This document shows positions 1-8,383 of a stretch of 64,000 bases of DNA, in pieces. The notes beneath the pieces are model-generated. The model searched no databases. It was not told the origin of the DNA and saw only the letters and a program-made list of their open reading frames with translations. The position numbers and the translations under genes were made by a program. The DNA comes from Cyanobacteria bacterium SBLK (GTDB lineage Bacteria > Cyanobacteriota > Cyanobacteriia > Cyanobacteriales > Spirulinaceae). Numbering within the stretch: position 1 is the stretch's first letter; each line of letters opens with the position of its first letter. The stretch spans positions 162,329 to 226,328 of the forward strand of contig JAGHZQ010000024.1 in the NCBI GenBank assembly GCA_017746715.1, written 5' to 3'.

Positions 1-1639
1 CAAAACTTCTAGCAATTCGATAGGCGATTCTTGCATACCATTGTTCTGAGGTAATGCGATGGACATTCACTGGCGCTAAGTTCATAAAACCGCAGACGAT
101 TCCATCCGATTCCAATTTCTTCATTGTCCGAATTGCCAAACTTGTTTTTCCCATTTGATAAGCATTGAAAACATAGCAAAATTCTCCTGCTTTAAGCCTT
201 TTGTAGAGTTCGCGATCGGCAGGTCTTTCAACATAACTTGCAGCATTTGCATCTAAACTTCCTCCAACTTGGTAGGAATATTTTTCTTCTGCTTTAGAAG
301 CAGCTTGTGTTTGCTCCTGTTGTGATTGTTCTAGGAATCGCCGTCTTTCTTTTTCTTTACTGGCAGAGAGAAATTGGTGTTCCGGTTCGGTTAAACTTCT
401 TTTCCTCGACCAAGCGATCGCAATTTTTAATTCTTCTCCTTTCAAGAGATAAAACTCGCTACGATTGTTAGCCAACCATTGAGCCATTTTTTCGGCATAG
501 GGACGTAGATTAGCTAGTTTTTCTCGAACCCAGTCTAAATTAAAAACTTCTCGATAAATACGATTGCTAATCGATAATTGTGCTTGATACTTGATAACGA
601 CTCCAGATAAGCGTAAATCCATCTGTTCTAGACTATTATCCACAAAAACTCTCTCTTCTTGTAAAATACGCTGATAGAGTTTAAGTATTTTGGCTTTGTG
701 ACGATCTCCTTGTTCTCTATCTCTCAGCAAGCGATCGCGAATCGTGATAAAATGTCTGTTTGGATCGTTATATTTCCAATTTTCTACAACTTGAGATCGC
801 ACTAAATCTTCTACCCATTCTACTTCTTGTCCTACAATTAAAGGGCGATCGAACTTACGCGCAAGATCGCAGATTCTTTGGGTCAAAAAAGGTTGACCTT
901 CCGTCCATTCTAAAATGTGGTTGAGGAGAGCGTTAGGATTTTTCGTTTGCCGAATTAGTCCTTTTTCTAAGGGATCGATATCGGGTAGTTTAAAACCACC
1001 CAAATCGATAGATATCCCAATGTTAAATGGCGTACGATCTTCATCTTGATGTCGAACGAGTTCGTTGGGGTCTGCTACACCCAAAAGGGCAAAAGTCAAG
1101 CGTTTATATTCTGGATTATCAACTCGTTCATTGGAACAAGCACGGATAAAAGCAAAAAAATCTGTGCTGGGAAAATTCAAGCTCAGAATACTGTCGATTT
1201 CATCAATGAATATAACAATATTTTTTTCCGGAGGAATGGACTTAAATAATATATCTTCAATAAATGCTTCGAGTCGGCTCGAAGATGATAAGTCTTTACG
1301 CTTGCTCCACCAAGCCAAAATATCACATGGGAGATTCAGGCTTATTTTGAGTTTGCGAATAATTCCTAAATACCACTGTTCTGGCGTAATATTATCACTG
1401 CCAATTTTATTCATATCAATGGAAACGCAAAGAACATTCTCATCTTTCAATCTCTGCATGACTCGCACTCGCAGGCTGGATTTTCCCATCTGGCGAGAAT
1501 TGAGAACATAGCAACATTCTCCAGATTTTAGCGTTTGATAAAGCGCTTCATCTGCCGCTCGTTGGACATAGGTCGGATCGTCGGCAGCGAGGGTTCCACC
1601 AACTTTATAGTGATAATAGCGATCGCCTTGATAATTCAT
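1..1639 (-). CDS. Tandem AAA-like (AAA_35) ATPase, 3' end beyond window
   Basis: I translated the minus strand from the ATG at 1639-1637; the frame stays open to the window edge, giving about 546 residues of a longer protein. Module 1 starts at the N-terminus with the AAA_35 signature [10 protein letters not shown], a P-loop-like [10 protein letters not shown] and a Walker [11 protein letters not shown] second copy begins near residue 450 with [10 protein letters not shown] and [10 protein letters not shown], so the protein holds two AAA_35 modules joined by a helical linker. AAA_35 proteins are STAND-like NTPases common in multicellular cyanobacteria, often fused to sensing or effector domains. 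The gene starts 18 bp after the stop of the 954-residue TIR/NTPase gene, so the two are probably co-transcribed. Function is unknown; regulated signalling or defence is inference. Confidence 0.75.
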   Translation of the reverse strand, partial: MNYQGDRYYHYKVGGTLAADDPTYVQRAADEALYQTLKSGECCYVLNSRQMGKSSLRVRVMQRLKDENVLCVSIDMNKIGSDNITPEQWYLGIIRKLKISLNLPCDILAWWSKRKDLSSSSRLEAFIEDILFKSIPPEKNIVIFIDEIDSILSLNFPSTDFFAFIRACSNERVDNPEYKRLTFALLGVADPNELVRHQDEDRTPFNIGISIDLGGFKLPDIDPLEKGLIRQTKNPNALLNHILEWTEGQPFLTQRICDLARKFDRPLIVGQEVEWVEDLVRSQVVENWKYNDPNRHFITIRDRLLRDREQGDRHKAKILKLYQRILQEERVFVDNSLEQMDLRLSGVVIKYQAQLSISNRIYREVFNLDWVREKLANLRPYAEKMAQWLANNRSEFYLLKGEELKIAIAWSRKRSLTEPEHQFLSASKEKERRRFLEQSQQEQTQAASKAEEKYSYQVGGSLDANAASYVERPADRELYKRLKAGEFCYVFNAYQMGKTSLAIRTMKKLESDGIVCGFMNLAPVNVHRITSEQWYARIAYRIARSF

Positions 1640-1657
1640 CGGGTTCTAAATTGAGAT

Positions 1658-4522
1658 CTAGCGCAAACAATCTTGGAAATACTCCCGATACAAACGGCAT
1701 CGAGGCAATACGCGATTCCTTTCCATTTTAATCACTCCCATGCTGTCCAAACGATAAGCCAAAGTTTGCTCTAATTCGATTGCTTCATCTGCCATAATGA
1801 CCTCATGCAATGCTCCCTTTAATTCTGGATAATTCTGAAGGATTCTCCAAAATCGCTGTAAATGATTGCAATAAATGTTTTGGTTCGCCAGCGATCGTGT
1901 CAACTCTGCCAGTGTAAGGTCTTTTCGTCGTAAATGGTAAAGTGCTCGTCGCACTAAATAAGGATGCCCTCCCACAAGCTCCATTAATTGCACGACCTCA
2001 TCTTCTTGCCATAACAATTGATAGCGTTGCGCGAGATCTAGTACTTGTTTGCGATTAAACTCCGGTAATCCAATCTCTAATCCGGCATTGAATAATGGTG
2101 ATTGATGGATATCATTGATGTAAACTTCAGTAGAATAGACAATAACCAAACGGAACTTTTTCCAGAGGTCGCTCGTATCGTTTACCGATTTTGCCTCATC
2201 ATGCCAAGCTCGCAACAAACCAAAAAAATCGTTGGCCACAGACTCATGGGGAAAAACCCGATCCACCTCATCCAATCCTACAACCAAAGGACAGTCCAAC
2301 TCTCCTAACAAATAATTCTCAAAATAGTGGCTGCACTTATCCTTACTGCCAAAATCGCTGTCCCAACTCAACGGGTGCGATTGTCCTAAGCGATGTCCGA
2401 CTTGCTGGCAAAACCATTTCAACAGGCGATCGAGATCCATCAATATTGCGCTTTCTGTTTGTTGCAGCGAAAGAGAAACAACTTGACTCCCCTGTGCCTT
2501 GGCATGAGCGAGAATTCTCGACATGAGGGAGGTTTTGCCCATTTGTCGTGCTGCTTTGATGCGAATTAGTGCGCCGGGTTGTAAAACTGAGCGATCGCAA
2601 TCCTCTTCAATCGGCGATCGCTTGACATACAAAGCAGAATGAGGTGACATGCCGCTAGAAGGCATTCTTTGTAATTCCAATTCAGCTACGGGGGATGGTA
2701 ATCGCTCCACGCTCTCTTCAACAACAAACTCCTCCTGTATTTCGGAAACCGACTCGGGTAAAGTTTCTGTCGCTAACATATCGAGAATATTGCTGACAAT
2801 TTCTCGAGGTTGAGTCCCTTCTAATGGCAAGAGTTGGTTTAATAGAATTCGCTGCTCGGGATTCAAGGAAAAATTCCCCACGCTCACCGGGACGATCGCG
2901 GGTTTTCCGTCTTGTCGAGATGCTTGCAATTCTCGGACTTTCTCAATGTCTAGGGCAATAGTATCGTCCGCATAAGATTCTTCCGACAAAAGCAAAACAA
3001 AGCAATCGCATCTTTGTAATTTGTCTTGCCAATCTTCTCGAAAACGAGTCAGATCGCTAACTAAAAACCCCTGATGTCCTGCTTCTCGAAAACAACGATA
3101 CAGATTGCGTGCATTTGCTTCCTCAGATTGGCTATAGCGAATTAAGACTCGCTTTCCCGTCGTAATAGGAACCGGAAAAGAAAAGCGATCGGGCTGTATT
3201 TGTTGCCAATCATTTGAGGGTTCTGCTTCTGGCGATCGGTCTGAAATAATAACATAGAGATGGGGCGGAAATTTAAACTGAAATAGAGAAATAATTTCCC
3301 CTTCCGCTTCATGCAAACCATCCAGAACAATAATCAATGGTTCGGTTTCTTCGATCGCTTTTTGGGTTAAGAAACCATACAGCATCTCTCGCAAGCCTTC
3401 TTCTGTCTCTGGAAATTTTACGTTTCTCAGTTCGTGATAGACGCAAAGTTGACGGAGTAGATGAGTATAAGCAGAAGATATCTTCCGAAGACTGGGATGA
3501 TGGCGGCTAAAAAAGTGATAGGCGATAAATTTTTGCCGTCCTTGACGCGATTTTATCCATCTCGCTAACAGGGTTGTTTTTCCTGCTTCTGCGGGGGCGC
3601 TAACGATCGATAGACCTCCCCGATTTTCGGCAATAAAGCGATCGAATCGTTCGAGAATGTCCTCTTGTCCTCCCGCATCTGCGATCGCATACTCCGCCAA
3701 CAATTCTTCCGTGCGATCGACCACCTCCAATCCCAAATATTGCTGATAGAGAGGCAAGCGCTGCATTTCCCGCAAAATATCCTCGAACATCGAGCGATCT
3801 TCTACCAATTGATTGAGAATTTCCTGAAAACTATTCTCGAAAACCAATTGATTCTCTATCCGTTCCTCGACCAATTGACTCAAAAGATATTGCTTAAACA
3901 AATTGCTGACTTGTGGATCTATTTTTATTTCTCTTATAAAATAATCTCGTAATAATTCAAACCAATCTAAACGATTATTTTGGCGATCGTACCAACCTTT
4001 CTCGATCATTTCTTGAAAGCGAAAAGGAACATATTTATGCTCTTTTTTTAGATTTTCAATAAGATATTTCTTTAAAGAATCACGAATCTCTTGCAAGCAA
4101 TGATTGCTATTAATATCTGGCGTTGTTAGTAATAAGTGCAAACAGGATTCTAAGTCGGCTTGTCCGTCTGGATTATCGACAGGACTATAATCAGGCTGTT
4201 TTAGAAGATCGCGTTCTCGATCGATCTTTTGTGCTAGACTATCCAACCAAACAATTTCACCCGCTTCAGCATTGGGAACGGATAAATGCCGACCTCGTCC
4301 CAGTGGAGGGGTGGGAAATTTGATGCCTAATTCCTGACAGCGAACCTTACAAACAATTAGAGTCGCTAACAAGTAAGCCTTTTGGACGGCCTTTTGTAAA
4401 TCGCGGTTGACGGCAGGAAGCGTCTCTTTCCTTTTTTCAATGACTTGACTGATGCCCAATTTAGCGCGATCGTAAAATACGCTACTCACAATACTGAGCA
4501 AAATCGATGTAAGATTTCCCAT
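1658..4522 (-). CDS. NTPase-TIR-AAA_35 fusion protein (STAND-like)
   Basis: A 954-residue protein of unusual layout. Residues 1-250 are helical and unrecognised. Residues 295-450 form a NACHT/STAND-like NTPase with P-loop SAPAEAGKTT (about 308-317) and Walker B LIIVLDG (396-402). Residues 457-548 resemble a TIR domain: VLIRYS opening strand, a FVLLLSEESY strand-helix, and a Glu in DIEKV where TIR NADases have the catalytic Glu. Residues 624-954 are an AAA_35 module with AARQMGKTS (657-665), PLVVGLDE (745-752) and a GGHPYL motif, ending in a likely winged helix. The ATG follows GGGAGGGATT, a good ribosome site. It sits upstream of the tandem AAA_35 gene. TIR plus STAND NTPase architectures are typical of NAD-depleting immunity or signalling; that role here is inferred. 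Confidence 0.75.
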   Translation of the reverse strand: MGNLTSILLSIVSSVFYDRAKLGISQVIEKRKETLPAVNRDLQKAVQKAYLLATLIVCKVRCQELGIKFPTPPLGRGRHLSVPNAEAGEIVWLDSLAQKIDRERDLLKQPDYSPVDNPDGQADLESCLHLLLTTPDINSNHCLQEIRDSLKKYLIENLKKEHKYVPFRFQEMIEKGWYDRQNNRLDWFELLRDYFIREIKIDPQVSNLFKQYLLSQLVEERIENQLVFENSFQEILNQLVEDRSMFEDILREMQRLPLYQQYLGLEVVDRTEELLAEYAIADAGGQEDILERFDRFIAENRGGLSIVSAPAEAGKTTLLARWIKSRQGRQKFIAYHFFSRHHPSLRKISSAYTHLLRQLCVYHELRNVKFPETEEGLREMLYGFLTQKAIEETEPLIIVLDGLHEAEGEIISLFQFKFPPHLYVIISDRSPEAEPSNDWQQIQPDRFSFPVPITTGKRVLIRYSQSEEANARNLYRCFREAGHQGFLVSDLTRFREDWQDKLQRCDCFVLLLSEESYADDTIALDIEKVRELQASRQDGKPAIVPVSVGNFSLNPEQRILLNQLLPLEGTQPREIVSNILDMLATETLPESVSEIQEEFVVEESVERLPSPVAELELQRMPSSGMSPHSALYVKRSPIEEDCDRSVLQPGALIRIKAARQMGKTSLMSRILAHAKAQGSQVVSLSLQQTESAILMDLDRLLKWFCQQVGHRLGQSHPLSWDSDFGSKDKCSHYFENYLLGELDCPLVVGLDEVDRVFPHESVANDFFGLLRAWHDEAKSVNDTSDLWKKFRLVIVYSTEVYINDIHQSPLFNAGLEIGLPEFNRKQVLDLAQRYQLLWQEDEVVQLMELVGGHPYLVRRALYHLRRKDLTLAELTRSLANQNIYCNHLQRFWRILQNYPELKGALHEVIMADEAIELEQTLAYRLDSMGVIKMERNRVLPRCRLYREYFQDCLR

Positions 4523-4689
4523 TGAATCCCTCCCGCATTAACAATTTATCTTATCTCATTCATCTTACTTACTCATAATAGGATTTGGGGATTTCGACCC
4601 CTGCCACCTAACTTAATCTTGAAATCGACAAGGGAATGACCGATTTGAAGAAAGGGATTGCCCGTTTGCGGTAGGATGGCGATCGAGTC

Positions 4690-5631
4690 ATGCCCAGTTC
4701 CCCCTCTCCTGCCATGAGTGACGATGCCGATCGCCCCATTTCCGCTCAAGATAACGACCTTGACGAACTTTCCCTCGAAAGCGAGGCCGAACCGCCCCCT
4801 GCGGGCAAAAACGCGCAAGCTCCTGAAGACGAAACGCCATCCCCGCCTCAAACCGAACAAGATATCGCCTTAATTAACCCGCGATCGCAAGTTCGTTTGG
4901 TCAAACAAAAAGGCAAACTGCACCTTATATTCCCGACAACCCGAGAATTTGCCGTCAAGGCCCATTGGACGGAAATTTGGGAGCAACTCAAACATCGCCT
5001 CAATGCGGGAGAGCAGTTTTGGCAGCCCGGTACCCCCATTGAAATTATCGCTGCCGATCAACTCATCGACACCAGGCAACTGCAAGCGATTGCCGAGGCT
5101 CTTGCCAAAGCCAATCTCGACTTGCGGCGGGTGAGGACCAGCCGCCGTCAAACCGCCGTTGCGGCTGCTACTGCGGGTTATTCCGTAGACCAGCAAATCC
5201 ATGCCATGGCAACGGACCTGCAACAAAACGCCGACTCCTCCGCCGAAAATTGGTCGCCTCCCCTATACATAAAATCTACCGCGCGATCGGGTTCGGAAAT
5301 TCAGCATCCCGGCACAATTGTCGTTTTGGGCGATGCCAACCCCGGCAGCATCTTGATCGCGGCGGGGGATATTCTGGTTTTGGGACGGTTGCGAGGCATT
5401 GCCCATGCCGGCTCCCAAGGCAACCGTGCCTGTCAAATTCTCGCCCTGCAAATGGAAGCCACCCAACTCAGAATTGCCGATGCGATCGCCCGTCCCCCCG
5501 GAACCCCACCCGAAGGCTACTATCCCGAAATTGCCTACATGACTGCCTCTGGTATTCGGCTCGCTCGGGCGGTAAATTTCTTTAAGACCCATTCTTTCTC
5601 CCTCGATTTGGAAAGCTGGATTGAGAGTTAA
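4690..5631 (+). CDS. minC: Septum site-determining protein MinC
   Basis: A 313-residue MinC that inhibits FtsZ assembly away from midcell together with MinD. The C-terminal beta-helix domain (about 195-300) is clear: it contains HPGTIVVLGDANPGS, GDILVLGRLRGIAHAG and the A-x-QMEATQLRIAD segment typical of MinC. The N-terminal domain (about 70-150) is weaker, and the first 65 residues are an acidic, Pro-rich extension often seen in cyanobacterial MinC. It is the first gene of a minCDE cluster, with minD 105 bp downstream. It is transcribed divergently from the NTPase/TIR gene. Confidence 0.95.
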   Translation: MPSSPSPAMSDDADRPISAQDNDLDELSLESEAEPPPAGKNAQAPEDETPSPPQTEQDIALINPRSQVRLVKQKGKLHLIFPTTREFAVKAHWTEIWEQLKHRLNAGEQFWQPGTPIEIIAADQLIDTRQLQAIAEALAKANLDLRRVRTSRRQTAVAAATAGYSVDQQIHAMATDLQQNADSSAENWSPPLYIKSTARSGSEIQHPGTIVVLGDANPGSILIAAGDILVLGRLRGIAHAGSQGNRACQILALQMEATQLRIADAIARPPGTPPEGYYPEIAYMTASGIRLARAVNFFKTHSFSLDLESWIES

Positions 5632-5680
5632 CAGCGATGCGACCCCGCGACGACGAAAGTCGCAAGGGAACGCGCATCGA

Positions 5681-5715
5681 ACCAGTCACCAGTCACCAGT
5701 CACCAGTCACCAGTT
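5681..5715. repeat. Heptanucleotide tandem repeat before minD
   Basis: The unit ACCAGTC is repeated about five times head to tail, ending about 20 bp before the minD start codon. Short tandemly repeated repetitive sequences of this kind are common between cyanobacterial genes and vary in copy number between strains. It lies within the minC-minD spacer and probably within the transcript. Confidence 0.8.
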
Positions 5716-5736
5716 AAAAAACACACAACCAATAAA

Positions 5737-6534
5737 ATGAGTCGGATCATTGTCATCACCTCCGGGAAAGGGGGCGTTGGGAAAACTACCATTACAGCCA
5801 ATCTCGGTACGGCGCTCGCCCAACGGGGTCATAAAGTTGCCTTAGTCGATGCGGACTTTGGCTTAAGAAATTTAGATTTACTCCTCGGTTTGGAAAACCG
5901 CGTCGTTTATACCGCTATTGACGCGATCGCCGGTCACTGTCGCTTGAGCCAAGCCCTCGTCAAAGATAAGCGCCAGCCTCGCCTTGCCTTGCTTCCCGCC
6001 GCCCAAAGCCGCAATAAAGAATCCGTCACCCCGGAGCAAATGGAGAAATTGGTCAATGCGATCGCCCAATCCTTCGATTATGTCATTATCGACTGTCCTG
6101 CCGGGATCGAACTGGGGTTTCGCAATGCCATTTCTGCGGCCAAAGAAGCCCTCGTGGTGACAACGCCGGAAGTGACTGCCGTGCGAGATGCCGATCGCGC
6201 CATCGGATTGCTCGAAGCGAACGATATTAAAGATATTAAGTTAATCGTTAACCGCATCCGTCCGGAAATGGTGCAACTGCACGATATGATGAGCGTCGAA
6301 GATGTCTTGGAAATTTTAGCCGTTCCCCCCATCGGTATCGTTCCCGACGACGAACGAATTATTATTTGCAGCAATAAAGGGGAACCCATCGTCAGTGACG
6401 AAAATCCTACCCTCCCCGCGATCGCGTTTCAGAATATCGCCAGGCGTTTGGACGGCGAAGAAGTTCCCTTTATCGATCTCATGGCAGCCCACAATAACCT
6501 TTTTAACCGCTTGCGCCGCCTTTTCCGCAATTGA
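5737..6534 (+). CDS. minD: Septum site-determining ATPase MinD
   Basis: A 265-residue ParA/MinD-type ATPase that binds the membrane in its ATP form, recruits MinC and is released by MinE. The deviant Walker A motif SGKGGVGKTT is at residues 8-17, followed by the VDADFGLRNLDLLLG switch I region and a DYVIIDCPAG Walker B. The last dozen residues (NNLFNRLRRLFRN) form the amphipathic membrane-targeting helix. Length matches the family. It lies between minC and minE. Confidence 0.97.
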   Translation: MSRIIVITSGKGGVGKTTITANLGTALAQRGHKVALVDADFGLRNLDLLLGLENRVVYTAIDAIAGHCRLSQALVKDKRQPRLALLPAAQSRNKESVTPEQMEKLVNAIAQSFDYVIIDCPAGIELGFRNAISAAKEALVVTTPEVTAVRDADRAIGLLEANDIKDIKLIVNRIRPEMVQLHDMMSVEDVLEILAVPPIGIVPDDERIIICSNKGEPIVSDENPTLPAIAFQNIARRLDGEEVPFIDLMAAHNNLFNRLRRLFRN

Positions 6535-6648
6535 AGGATGGGGGGAGTTAGGAGTAAGGATTAACAAACAACCAACACTTCGGCTTCGCGGCTGCTGAGC
6601 TTGTCGAAGTACAGTGCAAGCAACAAACAACAAACAACCATCATATGA
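6535..6648 (+). other. minD-minE spacer with inverted and tandem repeats
   Basis: The spacer holds an imperfect inverted repeat, ACTTCGGCTTCGC... to ...GCTTGTCGAAGT, followed by AACAAAC tandem units. Sequences related to this CTTCG/CGAAG repeat are widespread in cyanobacterial intergenic DNA. It could act as an RNA hairpin between minD and minE. I see no gene in it. Confidence 0.5.
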
Positions 6649-7167
6649 ATGTTTAAACAACTCCAGGCGATGTTAAACGAACTTATCGAGAAACTTTTCG
6701 GGGGTAAAGTGGTAAGTTCTAGCCTGACCGCCAAACAACGTTTAAAACTGGTCATCGCTCACGATCGCTCTGGGTTGAGTGCAGAACGCATCGAGGCAAT
6801 GCGAAAAGAAATCCTTGAAGTCGTGGCTCGTTATGTCGATATTGACACGGACTCTTCCGAATTTTCCCTCGAAAGCGACGACGGAATGACCGCTTTGGTT
6901 GCCAATCTTCCCATTCGTCGCATCGTTCCCACGCCGATACCAGAAAAAGAACCCGCAGAAGCGATCGCCGAACCCGAGTCGATCGCCGCAGAAACACCGA
7001 CTCTTACGACCGACTCAACCGTTGAAACCGAGGAATCTACTAAAGAATCCGAAACGAAGTCCAAAGAAACGGAGGAAAGTCTTTGCGAACTCGTCACGAA
7101 TGCGATCGAAGAAGAAAATGAAACCCTTGAAAAATCGGCAGAACCCGAACAAACTCCTGAAATATAA
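6649..7167 (+). CDS. minE: Cell division topological specificity factor MinE, long acidic tail
   Basis: A 172-residue protein whose first ~95 residues match MinE. The N-terminus is a short hydrophobic helix, then comes the anti-MinCD helix and topological domain (KQRLKLVIAHDRSGLS, MRKEILEVVARYVDID). MinE stimulates MinD ATPase and sets Min oscillation. MinE proteins are usually about 85-100 residues; here a further ~75 residues, rich in Glu, Thr, Ser and Lys, form a probably disordered tail. Completes minCDE. Confidence 0.93.
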   Translation: MFKQLQAMLNELIEKLFGGKVVSSSLTAKQRLKLVIAHDRSGLSAERIEAMRKEILEVVARYVDIDTDSSEFSLESDDGMTALVANLPIRRIVPTPIPEKEPAEAIAEPESIAAETPTLTTDSTVETEESTKESETKSKETEESLCELVTNAIEEENETLEKSAEPEQTPEI

Positions 7168-7288
7168 CCCCCGATCGCCCGCATTATTTGTTAAATTAAG
7201 GGTACTATTTATTGTTCGTTGAACGACTTATTGCGACGGGGACAATACCAAAATTGTGCTACTTAATTTTTGGTAAGGGGGAGAACGC

Positions 7289-8155
7289 GTGTTTAACGCA
7301 ACAGAAATTCTTATTGATGAATTCGTTCGGAGATTGCGAGAAGGCTATCGCCGGACTTATGGCGGACTGAAGCCGGATTATGCGGATATTATTGCTTGGG
7401 CGGGCAGCATGGCAATGGAAAATATTGCTAATAGCGATGCTTTATATCACAATGTCGAACATTCGATTCTCGTGACCCTCGTCGGTCAAGAAGTCTTGCG
7501 GGGAAAGCACATTCGCGACGGCGGCGTTTCTTGTGAAGATTGGCTGCACGTCGCGATCGCTCTCGTTTCTCACGATATCGGTTATGTGAAAGGCGTATGC
7601 CGTCAAGATAACGAAAAAGAGCGGCTCTATGCGACCGGAAAAAATGGAGAAATGGTTCACATCCCTTCTGGGTGTTCCGATGCCTCCTTAACTCCCTATC
7701 ACGTCGATCGCGGCAAGCTCTTTATTGACGAACGTTTTGGCGGCCATCGCTTAATCGATGCAGAATTGATCAAGCGCAGTATCGAATTGACCCGCTTTCC
7801 CGTCCCCAGTAAAAATGACGGGAGAAATACGACAAATTATCCCGGTTTAATTCGCTCTTCCGATCTGATCGGCCAGCTGAGCGATCCTCGCTATCTCAAA
7901 AAAATCAGCGCCCTATTCTACGAATTTGAAGAAACTGGAGCCAATCAAATGATGGGTTTCAACAATCCGGGAGATTTGCGGCGCAATTATGCTAAATTCT
8001 ATTGGGATGCAGTGTTCCCTTACATCCAAGATGCACTTCAGTATCTTTCTCTCACCCAAGAAGGCCAGCAAATTCTCGCGAATCTTTATTCCAATGTTTT
8101 TGTTGTAGAACACGAACAAACCGTCGGAAAATTCCAAAAACAAATTGCTTCTTAA
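7289..8155 (+). CDS. HD-domain metalloprotein, Npun_R2479-like
   Basis: A 288-residue protein with a GTG start preceded by AAGGGGGA at proper spacing. It contains an HD phosphohydrolase core: His in YHNVEHS (about residue 56) and the paired LVSHDIGY (about 91-98). The whole chain resembles a cyanobacterial HD family annotated after Npun_R2479. HD proteins use a metal centre to hydrolyse phosphate esters, often nucleotides; the substrate here is unknown. It follows minE by 120 bp on the same strand but may have its own promoter. Confidence 0.8.
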   Translation: MFNATEILIDEFVRRLREGYRRTYGGLKPDYADIIAWAGSMAMENIANSDALYHNVEHSILVTLVGQEVLRGKHIRDGGVSCEDWLHVAIALVSHDIGYVKGVCRQDNEKERLYATGKNGEMVHIPSGCSDASLTPYHVDRGKLFIDERFGGHRLIDAELIKRSIELTRFPVPSKNDGRNTTNYPGLIRSSDLIGQLSDPRYLKKISALFYEFEETGANQMMGFNNPGDLRRNYAKFYWDAVFPYIQDALQYLSLTQEGQQILANLYSNVFVVEHEQTVGKFQKQIAS

Positions 8156-8164
8156 ACAAATTGA

Positions 8165-8340
8165 TAATTAATAAATAATCCCCCCGACCCCCCCAACCGC
8201 CATCCTTGAAAAGTGAAGCATCCTCTCGCTTCCCGTCCTTGAAAAGCAAAGCATCCGCTATCTTCCCCCTTGGGAAGGGGGATAAGAGGAGGATTACCAA
8301 GGGGGACGGGAGGGGGATTAGAAGGAGAGAGCAAGAGGGG
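8165..8340. repeat. C/G-rich dispersed intergenic repeat
   Basis: This spacer contains two copies of a TCCTTGAAAAG(T/C)(G/A)AAGCATCC motif, then a CTTCCCCCTTGGGAAGGGGGA hairpin region. Closely related sequence in the opposite orientation lies inside the MITE at 43218-43418 (GCTTTTCAAGGACGGGG and CCTCCCCCTTTCCAAGGGGG). It is thus a dispersed repeat of this genome. Any reading frame through it is incidental. Confidence 0.7.
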
Positions 8341-8345
8341 AGAAA

Positions 8346-8378
8346 CAAACAACTAACAACTAACAACTAACAACTAAA
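8346..8378. repeat. Heptanucleotide tandem repeat AACTAAC
   Basis: Four copies of the unit AACTAAC lie immediately upstream of the ATG at 8384. It is a short tandem repeat of the kind also seen before minD and before the guanidine-transporter permease. Confidence 0.75.
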
Positions 8379-8383
8379 AACAA

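Noticed and set aside
1065..1511. 148-codon plus-strand frame
   Set aside because: It lies antisense within the tandem AAA_35 gene, whose minus-strand frame has clear ATPase motifs.
5681..5715. Possible CRISPR-like repeat array
   Set aside because: The 7-bp units are contiguous without spacers; it is a simple tandem repeat. No CRISPR array or cas gene was seen anywhere in the window.
8052..8366. 104-codon minus-strand frame
   Set aside because: It runs antisense through the end of the HD gene and the C/G-rich repeat; the hydrophobic text comes from repeat sequence.
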